This document shows positions 36,142 to 47,527 of a DNA stretch of 64,000 bases, one piece after another. The translations under genes and the position numbers were made by a program. The notes beneath the pieces are model-generated. The model worked only from the letters and a program-made list of their open reading frames with translations. It had not been told where the DNA came from and ran no database searches. Numbering within the stretch: position 1 is the stretch's first letter; the number at the start of each line of letters is the position of its first letter. The stretch covers positions 186,001 to 250,000 of the forward strand of contig QJNS01000067.1 in NCBI GenBank assembly GCA_004154925.1, given 5' to 3'. The stretch is from Monosporascus cannonballus. Taxonomy: Eukaryota; Ascomycota; Sordariomycetes; Xylariales.

Positions 36142-36775
36142 TTAAGACGTTTTACTGCCAGAATCCTGATCGACCCTCTCCAGCGCGGTTAAGGTTATAA
36201 GCGATAATAGTCTCTCGCTTAAATCTAACCTTACGGCGTTCTAGTCGAAAGAAACGGATATTTCTATAACGGCGTCCATATCGGAAACAAGCTGCGTTTA
36301 TTTCGCCTTTATTCGACGTCGTTTCTTTTTCAACTTTTCCTATTTTTTCAATTAATCCAGTTCGTATTTCTTTTTTAGGATAATTACGGCTCTTTTTCTA
36401 AACTCTTTTGCTAAAGGCGCAAATATAGCAGCCAACTAATAAACCTTTGAAATCTTTTCTTTCGTCAATAAAATACTTCTTTCTGATATTAAGATAAATT
36501 ATTTAATTCTTTTGCGATAATTTCTTAATATACTATGAAATTATCCTTAACTTCGTATTATTTTTTTAGACGTTTTTGGCCTAATTTTATCAAAAGGTTT
36601 ATAGTTAAAACGTTATAAGCAGAACGTTAACGACGAATACAATAGTTATAATTTAAGATATTAACAATATAAAAATATTCAGTTTCGTTGAAATAAATAT
36701 AATTGGAATAAGAAAAAGCTTTAATACCAAACTTTTTAATATAATTAATACGAACGTCGCAGAAATCGCGTTAAT
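36142..36775 (-). pseudogene. RE5 antisense accessory ORF relic
   Basis: The minus-strand counterpart of the RE6 frame at 39436-40029. The two share a closely similar start region and C-terminal region, and end with the same G-Q-D-S-G-S-K-T-S-stop type tail (here about 36142-36170, reading S-G-F-W-Q in the shifted frame). It lies between the integrase part and the 3' LTR and is antisense to pol. It is more mutated than the RE6 copy, with frame breaks and stops. Confidence 0.6.
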
Positions 36776-36919
36776 TCAAATAAGGTTTTTTTCTCTTTCA
36801 AATACGGCCTGTTATAGTAAAGCTAGTTAAGGGTTATTAAAAAATCTTTTTCAAGTAATCGAAAATAGCTATTTACGGTCTTTATCTTTGAGACAAAGAT
36901 CTTTAGAAAAAAGAAATAA

Positions 36920-37341
36920 TGTTACGGGCGTAGAGGTTTCTATTTCTAAAGATTTACCTTTAAGGTCTAACGCGGACCTGTTACGGCTAAATCTCAGATA
37001 CGGAAGCTTAGTTTTCGAAGTAATTTAAGTAATTTAAGTAATTTGGGGCCAGATTATATAAATTGTATAAATTCTATAAATTTACGATATTCTTATTATA
37101 AAAAGTTAAGATATATAATAAGTTGTTTTCTAAAGTAAACAATATTTACTTAGTTTCGCTTTTTAATTATTTATTTAGGCTTATAGCCAAATGTAGTTGT
37201 TTTTTACTATGAGAAAAATACTAAAATCTTTTTAACGAATAAACTACTAAATTATTTCTCGCCCTATTATTACTTGTAAATCAAGACGGTATTTCGAATA
37301 CTGCTTATACCTCTAAGTATATGTATAACTGGTCCGTTATA
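36920..37341 (+). repeat. RE5 3' LTR
   Basis: 422 bp, TGTTACGGGC to GGTCCGTTATA. It retains the block CTTTAAGGTCTAACGCGGACC, which is also present in the 5' copy and unmutated in both. Confidence 0.85.
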
Positions 37342-38883
37342 TATAAAAATATATTAATTAAGTCGTTTTCTTTTTAAATTAATATTACAAAACATTATTT
37401 ACTTGTTTAAACCTTATTATAATAGCAATAATTATATATTATAGTTTTTACTCTTTTTAGATTTATATTGTCTTAATTGAAATTCTATATTTATTCTATT
37501 TCTATATTTATATTTAATATTTCTTTTAAATAAATCCGAAATTGCAATTCTTTTAAATAGTGCATATTGCTAAAATATGAAACGAACTGTATTTTATTTC
37601 TTTTTATAAATAAAGTTTGATATTAATATATTTGTAATTTCTTTAAGTTATATCGTAATTTGTACATAAGTATATAATGAAATTAATTACATAATATTAG
37701 CTTTTGATACAAATTTCAAAATTATTAATTTCGCATTTTATTTGTCTTATTGCGAACAACATTTAAATTTTCGATATTAGTAAATATATAAAAATTCAAT
37801 TGATGTTATTATTATAATTTATATTTATTAGCAGACATTAATAAAATAAAGTTTTCACTTAAAATTCTCTAATTAATTATTACAATATGGTAATATATTC
37901 CGATTCTATTTTTCAAGTAATGAAGTTATTTATAATTTTTACTATTACGTTTAAAGCTTTCAAGGCCACATTGTATTAATTCTTTTAAATTTATTACTTT
38001 ATTATATTTTTACAAATATTCTTTTAAAATATTTCTTAAATTTATTTACATTTTTAAACCTTTAGATTTCAGGTCCTAAATTATTACGTTTATCGCCATT
38101 ATCCCTTAACTTAATTTTGAAATTATTATGAGTCTATTTATTTTGTTTAACTCTTTTAAAAAGTAATTAAAATGTTTATTTCTTATATATCGTCTTATTA
38201 TACGCAAATAGTATTATTTTTTAAAGTATTAGATAAAAATATAATTACTTATTTTAATAATATTTTCATTTTCGAATCTTATTATAAGTATTAACTAAAA
38301 TAAAAATATTTAATAAGTTTTTAACAAGGTTTTTCTGTGCATTTCACTTTATTGTTATTATTTATTTATTTTATTTCTATTAATATAATTAATAATATCG
38401 AATTTCCTCTTTTACATATAATTATATATACGGTAATAAATAACTTTGAATATACCTTATATATAATATATTCTCGTTATTCTTATTAAATATCGTATAT
38501 TCTTTAATATTAAATAGAGAATTTAATATCAAGGTTTTCTGTTTATTTCTAACATTTTTTTCAACTCTTTTTAAGGCGTTTTATTGTTTTTTAAATGCAT
38601 TCGAAACTAATTTCTTAATTTTCTTTATTTTTTATCAAACCTTTTATTGGAATAATTTACATTTATATAAAAATCGAATTATATTATAATCCTAATTATT
38701 GTGAACGAATCATACTTTATTTTACTCAATTAATCGACTTTTTATAATAAAGATCCAATTACTTTATAATCTGAGTTTTATTTACAAATATTTCGATAAA
38801 ATCTTATTTTATTATAATTACAGTATTTAATTTGATTTTTATTCTACGTTAACTCGTTTTTCATTTTATAATTATTAATATTA

Positions 38884-39301
38884 TATAACGAACCTGTCAT
38901 ACATCCACCTGGAGGTATGAGCAGTATCCGAAATGGGGTCTTGATTTGCAGGTAACAATAAGGCGAAAAATGATTTAATAGTCTATTCGTTAAAAAGATT
39001 TAAAGATTTTTCCCTTAATTAAAGAACGGTGCAGTTATCTCTTGATTAAGAGCTTAGATTAATAACTAAGAAGCGAAACTAAATAGGTACTATTTACATA
39101 AAAGACCGATTTATTATATATCCCAATTCTTAAAATGAATATATCGTGAATCTATATAATCTATATAATCTGGTTAAATTACTTAAATTAACTAGATTAC
39201 TTAAAAAGCCAAGTTTTCCTATCCGGAGTTTTCCCGTAACAAATTCGTATTAGGCCTTATAAATAGGTTTTTTCGAAACAGGAACCCTTGTTCCTGTAAT
39301 A
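38884..39301 (-). repeat. RE6 3' LTR (left end)
   Basis: 418 bp, starting TATAACGAACCTGTCATAC and ending GTTCCTGTAATA. The first ~60 bp are nearly identical to the complement of the solo LTR end at 740-808. Confidence 0.9.
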
Positions 39302-39435
39302 TTATTTCCCTTTTCTAAGGATCTTTGTCTTAAAGATAAGTACCGTAGGTGGCCGCTTCGTTTTTGAAGAAAGTTGGAGATATCTTAGCTAACTTTACCA
39401 TAATAAGGCGCATTTAAAAAAAAAGAAAATTTCGC

Positions 39436-40029
39436 TTGAACCAACGCAACTTTCGTAACGTTCGAACTAATTCGATAAAAAAGTTTGGCGTTAAGGTTTT
39501 TCTTTGTTCCAATTATATTCGTCTTGGCGAAACCGAATATTTTTTCGTTTTTAACATTTTAAGTTATAATTATTATATTCGTCGCCAGCGCTTAACTTAC
39601 GACGTTTTAACTATGAATTCCTTGGTAAAATTGGGCGAAATGCATAATCGGCTGGAAAAAAAATAAAAGGAGGCGGAAAATACCTTAGTTGAATATCAGG
39701 AGGCTGCCGAAAAGAAAATAAGAAAGCTAGTTAGTCGGATAAGGCGTTTACGTTTTTAACAAGAAATTTTAAAGAAAAAGGTTATAGTTATTTTAAAGAA
39801 AAAAAAGGAACTGGATCGGTTGGAAAAGCAAGAAAAATTAGAAGAAGAACGCCGTCGAACTGAGGCGGAATAAGCGCAATTTATTTCCGAAATGGATGCC
39901 GTTATGGAAACGTTTATTTCTTTCGACTGGAACGCCGAAGGTTTGGATTTAAGCGGAAAACCGTTATCGCCTACGATTTTGGCCACGTTGGAGACGGTCG
40001 GTCAGGATTCTGGCAGTAAAACGTCTTAA
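39436..40029 (+). pseudogene. RE6 antisense accessory ORF, nearly intact, coiled coil
   Basis: One plus-strand frame of 198 codons, antisense to gag-pol, runs from the ATG at 39436 to the TAA at 40027-40029. It is interrupted by just three in-frame TAA codons (39664, one near 39757 and one near 39871), the type RIP creates. The middle is Lys/Glu/Arg-rich with leucine spacing typical of a coiled coil (L-D-R-L-E-K-Q-E-K-L-E-E-E-R-R-R). The tail is acidic/aromatic (F-D-W-N-A-E-G-L-D-L-S-G). Codon composition is much less AT-shifted than the neighbouring DNA. From memory, similar coiled-coil hypothetical proteins are common in fungal genomes with Gypsy elements. The function is unknown. RE5 carries the homologous frame. 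Confidence 0.68.
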
Positions 40030-42174
40030 CCAGATCCATCGTATTTGTTAAATAGTTAAATAGTTTTTACATATTTTTTTATGTAAATATCTTTTTTATT
40101 TAATTAGGTATTAAATTTTGTTTTTAATTATTTTAAAATTTAATATTTATTCGATTTCGTATTTATCAAAATCTTTTTCGAGTTCCAGGTCTATTTTTAA
40201 CAGGGCATTTTTGGATATTGGTTTAAGTAAGGAAATATAAAAAACAAGGTATATTTTTATTTTTTTTAAATAACGATAATTGGTAATTAGTTTTGAAAAT
40301 AACTTTTTTAATTTTAAACGGACCGAGCTTTTTGAAATTAAGTTTATTATTGGGTTTTTTTGTTTTAATTTATAAAATATTCGAAATCGCGTTTTGTTTT
40401 TGGCGTAACAAATAAACCTTATTTTCTTTCGCTAAAATTAATGCTTTAATTTTTTATTATAATATTAGGTTATTCGTTATTGGAAAAATCGTAATTTATT
40501 TTAAAAACGAACTTAAATTATTTTGATTTTTGTTATTATCGCCTTTGCTTTCGGGGTAATTATAACGATCTTTGGTACCTTATTAAGTGGTTATTTGGGT
40601 CGTTTTACTTTTGTATTATGCCCGTATATAACTATATAAGAAAATACGCCCATATTTTCGTTAATAAATATATTGTAAACGATTTGTACCAATAATAAAA
40701 GTTTTACCCAATTATTTTGTTAATAATTAATATAATTTCGAAAATATTGTTTTAAGATTTAATTAAGTCGTTTTATTTATCCATTTATTTAAGAATAATA
40801 CGTTATTAAAAACTTAGGTTTAATACCGATTTATTTAAAAAAAAATTGGTATTAAATTTTGAAATAAAAAGCGTATCTTTGTTGGAAATAATCTTTTTTA
40901 ATATCCTATACTTATCGAGATAATATCTGATAAAGGCGTAGGCCAATTATTTTGCTATTATATTTCCTTTAAAAAGTAAAAAGTATCCATATTTGATAAA
41001 TCTATTAATAATTATCCATATTCCGTCGTATTGGATTTTAGTAACTAGGTTTTTAGATAAAAGTAAACTAATAATAAAATTCCAAATTATGGTATTTTAC
41101 GCCTTATTAGGAATATCGGTAAATTGCAATAGCCTATAGGGCTTATAACGTACTGCCTTAACTTTGTTGCAAATGTTATAATTCTTGATTATTTTTTTAA
41201 CTATACGGCGTAACTCCAGAAAGTTATATTTTTCCTGAAATCGTCTGATAATTTTAAAAATTTCTTAATATCCATATAATAAGTTTTCATAAAATTCCTT
41301 TACGAATTGTTTTTGTTAATCCTTAGAAATATAAATTTTGCTATAGTATAATAACTAATCCTTAAATTATCCTTTTAGTTATTAAATTTCTTTTTATTTT
41401 TCCGTAATATAAAAATTCCGGAACCGTATCAAAAGTTCGAAAGTTAGTTTTTTTATTATCTTACATAATTGTACGGTACCGTCCTTATTATATTATAATA
41501 TCTGTATATTTTTTTGGGGATTTTGAAATCGTAATTTTTTTTGCGATTAAAAATATTTACTTGGATATTTTTTTTCTCTTTAATATAATATATCTTAAAG
41601 TTGAATTTAGATAGAAAAATTATTTATTTTTTATGTTATTTATTTAATTTTTAAGCTTTTATAAATTGCGTAAAGTTTTTATGGTTAAAATAAATATCGA
41701 AAAGTTTTTTTATTTTATTAAGATAAAGTTTTTATTTCTTAAAAGCGTTAATAATTATTAATAACTTTTTGTCGTAAATCTAGTATTTAAGTTCTACATT
41801 TCGGAATGTTTTCGAATAATATGCCATTAGGTATTATTTATTATTATCTTTTTATTACTTTAAAATTACATCTAAAGCGTATTTTAAAACGTTTATTTTT
41901 AGGCGTTTTTTTTGCCTAAATTTGGCATTTTTATTATTAATTTATTAATAATTACTTTTTTTAATTTTCGGAATATTTCTTTTGTTTTTTCGGAAAGCTT
42001 AAATTCCTTTTTAATATACTTCTTAGTAATAAATTTCGTTAATAATTTAATAATATCTCCGTATTTTTCGATTAGGTTGCATACGTAACCCGTAAATCCT
42101 AAAATCTATCGGATATCTGTAACGGTCGCCTTATCGGGAATAGGCCAGTCCTTAACTGCTTCCAATTTGGAGCG

Positions 42175-42375
42175 TTAAATCTGAATTTGTCCGGAAGTAA
42201 AAGTAAATCTTAAAAAATCCAGTTTCTGGGTGTGGCATACGTTTTTGGCTAGGTTAATTCGAATGTTGGCTTCGTCCAAAGTTCTGAATATTTGGGCCAT
42301 ATACTTCTTATGCTTTTTTAGGGTTTCGGAATAAATAAAGATGTCGTCGAGATAAACAAATACAAATTTGTCCAA
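42175..42375 (-). pseudogene. RE6 reverse transcriptase fragment (YLDD box)
   Basis: A 66-codon open fragment with F-V-F-V-Y-L-D-D-I-F-I-Y-S-E-T near its start and an L-D-F-L-R-F-T-F-T-S-G-Q-I segment at the end. These correspond to the Gypsy RT palm (YxDD) and the following FLG-type strand. Catalytic residues are intact, but the fragment is only part of pol and stops lie on both sides. Confidence 0.88.
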
Positions 42376-44219
42376 AAATTACCTAAAGGTGGTTATAATT
42401 AAATTTTGGAAACTGGCGGAAGCATTAATAAATTTTATCGGCATTACTTTATATTCGTAAAATCCGTATACCGTTTTGAATATTGTTTTTTATTTTTTCC
42501 TTTAATTATTCGGATACGGTAATAATTATTACGAAAATTAAGTGCCATAAACCATTTAATTTTATTAACGTTTTTTTAAAGTATTTATAAATATTAAAAG
42601 GTATTTATTTTTAATTATAATATCGTTTAATTATTTATAATCGATTATTTTTCGATAAATAAGATTTTTATTTTTATTAATTTTTTACTTACCGTCCTTA
42701 GTTTTTAGTACCATAAAAACAGGATATTTAACAAAGAAGTTAAAAAATTAAATATATTTTTTTTAAATTTAATTATACTTTTTTACAAAACTTTAAATTT
42801 TTCTGGGTTTATGTAATAAATCTTGTAAAATTTAGGATAATATCTTTTTTAATAAATATTTAATGGTCTTATTAACCGTATTACGGTAACTTATAATCTT
42901 TTTTATTTTTAAATAATCGCTTAAACCTTTAATACTCTGGAGGTACGGTAAAATTTTAATTAAAAACCCGTATTTTTTAATAATATAACAAATTTCTCGA
43001 TTATTTTTTTTTTAATATTTTCGCTTTGTTTTCTTAAAAAAAACGCCCATTTTCTCTAATTAATCCGTAAATTGCTAAAACAAAACTAAGGTATTCCCAG
43101 GATAATATTATGTTCGGAAATATCGGTAATATTTAACGAAATACGTTCTTAATATCTTTAAATTTACACTGAAAATTCCTCAGTTTCTCGAAAAATTCGT
43201 TTTCCTTCGTATATAAATAGGTTTCCATTTACTATACGTAATTTATAAGATTTTAATTTGTATTTTTAAAAAATCTGATATTTTTCTGCTGTTACAGGGG
43301 AAATAAAATTGTTTTTTGCGCCGGAATCGATTATCGCTTTAAACGTTCTGTTTTTATATTAAAGAAAAATCTCGATTTAATTACGTATTCCTTTTGTTGC
43401 TTTACATAAGATTTTGTAAACTAGGGCTTTTCGGTATTTTAATTTCGAAAACCTTTATAATTTTTTAATTTTTAATGTCATTTAGCTTAAGTAAATTTTT
43501 ATTCGCGAACTTTTTTAACAGCATATTTAATGTATTAATCGTTTTTGTACCGAAACCATATTTTTTTATTATATTTGCATTAAGTTTTCAAAATCGGACT
43601 TTTTTCCTGGTTTACCTTTAGGTTTTATATCTTCTGGGTTATAAAATTAAAAAGGTAATTTTCCGAAAAAAATATTCCCATATCTAAAAGTTTATGTTAA
43701 ACGCAAAATATCGGAAAATAACATAAGTATCCTTATAATATAACCTTTTAATTTCGTTTTAATTCGGGATATAAATAATAAAATCTAAAGTACTTTAATT
43801 ATTAGGGAATTTTAATATATCGGCATTCGTCGTTTAATTTAATAAATATTTTTTTTCTTATTTAGGCCAAAAATTATTATCTTCTTTAATTTTAAAATAA
43901 ATAAGGCAATTATCCTGATAACAAATAATAAAATATAACAAGTTATAAAGATTTACTATTAACTCTTTTAAGTAAATAATATATTTTGAGAACTTATAAA
44001 GCTCCAGGGACAATTATTTATAATTTCTGTCGTTTAGTTAAAATTAACCGTCTTTTATATGCATCTTATATTTCTGGGAATTAAGGTAACATTAATATCC
44101 TAACCTTATAACTATCCTGGAAACCGTTTATCCTAGATGGTACTTACAGGCTTTAACTTTAAAATCCTGGCAAATAAGATAATCCTTGTACTTTGGGTTA
44201 TCGCTTTAAATCTGAATAA

Positions 44220-44425
44220 TTATAATAATAATAAATTCTGGCTAGAAAAAAGTCGAACTAACTTTTTTCTTTTCCTTTTCTGCCTTACTATCGGTTTCTT
44301 ATTTAACCGTTCTGGTTTTTTTCTGGGATTAAGAAATCTTTCCCTTTTTGGAATTCCTTTTAGCAGAAAAATAACATTCGCTCTTAAAATGCCTTTTTTT
44401 GCCACAATTAAAACATTTTACTTTG
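44220..44425 (-). pseudogene. RE6 Gag zinc-knuckle region with a frameshift
   Basis: On the minus strand K-C-F-N-C-G-K-K-G is followed, in a different frame, by H-F-K-S-E-C, the two halves of a CCHC zinc knuckle. RE5 at ~31732 has the same place in a single frame with one more G, so RE6 seems to carry a one-base deletion within the A/G run. This is the nucleocapsid-like part of Gag. Confidence 0.65.
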
Positions 44426-44523
44426 AACTTATCTTTCTTAAGCTTTTTCGAAACGGAACTCGCTTTTTTCTAAAACTTGCCCTTATTCTTTTTATTTTGG
44501 CTTTTGGAACCCTTATCGTTACC

Positions 44524-44811
44524 TTATTTGCCGGTTCTTTTTTTCTTAAGGTACCGATTAAAAATATGTCGGTCGGTAATAATAACCTTATTTATATATG
44601 CGGCAAAAGATTTAACTTTTAATTCCTTATATATTTTATCTTTAACTAAGGATTTTAAGCTATTATAATAAAAATAAAATAACGCGTTTTTTAACAGGTT
44701 TAAAATAACGGCCAGGCGGTTAAACTTAATTATATATTCGGCGGCTAACTTAATCTGGTAAAAAAATATTAAATTATTTAACCGCATTTTATTTTTTGTT
44801 AAAATTTCCAA
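44524..44811 (-). pseudogene. RE6 Gag relic
   Basis: A 95-codon open fragment homologous to the RE5 frame at 31385-31654. It sits upstream of the zinc-knuckle remnant and downstream of the 5' LTR, as expected for the Gag capsid region (retrotransposon Gag helices). Stops bracket it and no complete Gag is encoded. Confidence 0.7.
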
Positions 44812-45715
44812 ATAAGGTACGTATTTTTTCTTTAAAGTTTTTATAATCGCTAAAAATATAATTAATAAAATCTAATAATTTCTTAAGATAATTTTTTAAA
44901 TAATCCTTCATAATAAGTTCGAACCATAAAAAAATTTTTCCGGTAAATAATTACAAAATAACTATTACTTTTTAATAATTTTTTCTTAAAAAACTTTTAT
45001 AAAACTTAAGGTATAATCTGGCCTAAACTAAAAATCCTTTCGGGTTTTCGGATCTATCATAAGGTTTTAAAAGGGTTAATTTATAGCTTTTAATGTCCGG
45101 CATTCCATAATAACTCAAAGGCGAAACTATTCCTTCTCGTAATTAATTTGCGCCGAATAAAGATAAAATTAAAGCTTTTTCCTACGTTTATCTCGTATTT
45201 AATAAAGGTGGTCGGTAACCAGCCCCTTAGCTTCGCCCTTTGGCAGAACCAAACTAAAAAAAAAACCGGTTTTTTTCTCTTAATAAGTCGAACATTTTCC
45301 TCCTTTAAGCTTTTGACTTCTTAAATTAAAAAATTAAGCCTTTCGTCCGTAATAAGTTTTTTTTCTTTGCCCTTTTAAACCTTAGTCCCATATTCTTCCT
45401 CCGTTTCCTCTTTAACCTCCTTTTCCTCCTCTAACTCCTCTCCCTGGACTTCGATAATATCCTTAAAAGCCGGAGTAAGTTACTATTAGGATTACGAAAA
45501 TAATGGGCCTTCTTAAAATCGAATAATAAAAAATGCCATATTATTAATTAATTAAAAAACTTTTTTAATAAAAGGTAAATCGTTAAATCTTATTAATAAT
45601 ATCTTATTAATTAATAACAGGGATCGGATATATTATTTACATTAAGTTCAGGAAAGCTTATGCCCTAATTAAGCGATAAATTATTCGTTAACTATTAATC
45701 AAAAAATTATCAAAA

Positions 45716-46133
45716 TATAACGAACCTGTTATATATCCATTTGGAAATATAAGCAGTATCCGAAATAAGATTTTAATTTGTAAATAATAATAAAGCGAAA
45801 AATAATTTAGTAATTTATTTATTAAAAAAATTTAAAAACTTTTCCCTTAATTAGAAAACGGTATAATTACCTTTTAATTAAGAACTTAAATTAATAACTA
45901 AGGGGAGAAATTAAGTAAGTACTATTTATATAAAAAACCGATTTATTATATATTCTAATTCCTAAAGTAAATATATCGTAGATCTATATAATCTATGTGA
46001 TCTGGTTAAATCACTTAGATTAATTAGATCATTCAAAAAGCCAAACTTTCCTGTCCGGAGTTTTCCCGTGACAGGTTCGCACTAGGCCTTATAACTAGGT
46101 CTCTTCGAGACAGAAACCCCTGTTCCTGTAACA
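45716..46133 (-). repeat. RE6 5' LTR (right end)
   Basis: 418 bp. The U3 end (46060-46133) keeps its GC content, while the opposite end is AT-shifted relative to the left LTR (GACAGG to AACAGG-type changes). It contains repeated GTGATCT/AGATCA units at about 45990-46040. Confidence 0.9.
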
Positions 46134-46925
46134 TATTATTCTATATAATATAAAACATACATTTTTCTTTTAGTAACCGATTAATTTCTTTACTTGAAAA
46201 AATATTTTTGTACGGCCTTTGTAAAAATTCTTATAAATTTTATCAATTTTTATAATATATCGAATTTATATTTTTAATTTTACAAAACTTAAGATTTGTG
46301 TTTTCAAAATTACTTTTTAATTCTTTATAAAATATATTAAACAACTTATTACATTTATTATTAGTTTATTTTATTTTAATTATTCAATTTCTAAAAATAA
46401 TAATATATTTTAAATATAAAGCTTTGTTGTTATAGTCGTAAAATATATTTTGCCGCTGTTAGTCTTTTTAATAAACTTTTAAAATGAACTTTTAGCATTT
46501 TTCGAAATTTACATAATTAAAAGAAATTTTAACAACCATTTTTTAATTTGTCTTTATAGTCTCAAATAACTCTTTATCGTTAATTTAAGTTAATTTAAAT
46601 AATTTCTGTAAACAATTAATATAACGACAGCTTTATTTATAAACATTTTTATATCGAAAAAATCGAAATATATTTACGCTTAAATTAATAATATTTATAA
46701 GTTTTTTTGTATCGTAGAATTAAAATTTCATGACTTTATATCTTGAAGTAAAAATACAAATTAAAATAAATATTAGTTAATTTATAAATTATTAAATTTG
46801 TTCTCTACATTGTTTAAATTTAATTTAGAAGTATATTATAATAAATGTTAAATATTAGTTAAAATTTTGTTTAGAAAATATTGTTTAAAGTTTAACCATA
46901 TTATCACATAATAATATACAATTTA

Positions 46926-47287
46926 TCATAACTAAAAGCTTTAACTATTTATAAAACTTTAATCGTACGAATTTATATCAATTAATATGTTTTCAAATTT
47001 CAAGTAATAAATTTTTTGATTACGTTTAGTATTACAAAAAATATTTTAATAAATTATTATTACAAAATAATATTATCTAAGTTGTGAATTTAACGAATAT
47101 ATATATTCTTTGTAAATTAGTTAATTTTTTAATAAAATTTCAAGTTATTACAAATTCAATTTCTTTAAATACAACTGATTTTATAAGGATTTATTTAAAT
47201 ATTAACGCTAAAAAAAGACTAGGTCACGTAACTCGCTTATATAGATCCGACCGTTTTTTGTGACTAGCCTTAGCTCTGATCGTAACA
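46926..47287 (-). repeat. RE4 right LTR (5' LTR)
   Basis: About 362 bp, aligned by eye to 28512-28881. The left boundary is approximate because the first bases are RIP-mutated. The right end, ...TCTGATCGTAACA, is followed by the GCTTA target duplication. Confidence 0.78.
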
Positions 47288-47390
47288 GCTTACCGCAGCG
47301 CTAGGATATCCTTACGTATAATATCAGCCACAATAACTGAAAGAAAAATGAAACTTTGCCAAATATAAGAGATATTTACTTATGATGTTC

Positions 47391-47522
47391 TGTTACGGCA
47401 TAGAAGAACAAGAGTCTAGCTATTACACCACTTAAAAGTGGAACGTTGTCAGCTCGAGCACTGACCGTCTTGTTCTGCTCTATATACCTACGTGATGTCA
47501 CTTAGTACTTAGTACTGTAACA
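47391..47522 (+). repeat. 132-bp mini solo LTR (m3)
   Basis: It begins TGTTACGGC, ends TACTGTAACA and is flanked by TGTTC on both sides (47386-47390, 47523-47527). It is the same size class and has the same termini as m1/m2 but a different interior, with inverted blocks such as AGAACAAGA/TCTTGTTCT. No internal domain or partner LTR lies nearby. GC content is normal although both flanks are AT-rich. Confidence 0.78.
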
Positions 47523-47527
47523 TGTTC

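Larger units (their letters stand above)
30030..37341 (+). mobile_element. RE5: Ty3/Gypsy retrotransposon nested in RE4
   Basis: 7.3 kb with LTRs at 30030-30406 and 36920-37341. The flanks TATAC (30025-30029) and TATAA (37342-37346) agree at four of five bases. The order gag (31385 on), zinc knuckle remnant (~31732), RT YLDD (33820) and IN linker (35019) is Gypsy, plus strand. An A/G run (36903-36919) precedes the 3' LTR. It is the same family as RE6, which is inserted in the opposite orientation, and as the solo LTR at 390-808. Confidence 0.88.
38884..46133 (-). mobile_element. RE6: full-length Ty3/Gypsy retrotransposon nested in RE4
   Basis: 7250 bp with two 418-bp LTRs (38884-39301, 45716-46133) and the exact target duplication TATTA (38879-38883, 46134-46138). 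Orientation is minus: Gag remains (44811-44524), zinc knuckle (~44425-44370) and RT (42375-42175) read right to left. A minus-strand purine tract, AGAAAAGGGAAATAA (complement of 39302-39317), borders the 3' LTR. It is the best preserved member of its family here, with long unbroken frames and GC-retaining stretches at 39300-40030 and 44100-45500. Confidence 0.93.
28512..47287 (-). mobile_element. RE4: decayed Gypsy-related element split by RE5, RE6 and a mini-LTR
   Basis: Ends are TGTAACGGC at 28512 and CGTAACA at 47287, flanked by the exact target duplication GCTTA (28507-28511, 47288-47292), although they are 18.8 kb apart. The LTRs are ~370 bp (28512-28881 and about 46926-47287). Removing RE5, RE6 and the mini-LTR leaves about 3.4 kb of interior (28882-29855, 29994-30024, 37347-38878, 46139-46925) that aligns by eye with RE3 pol and leader on the minus strand. 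It is the most mutated element and the oldest of the nest. The interior is shorter than that of RE3, so parts have been deleted. Confidence 0.85.
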
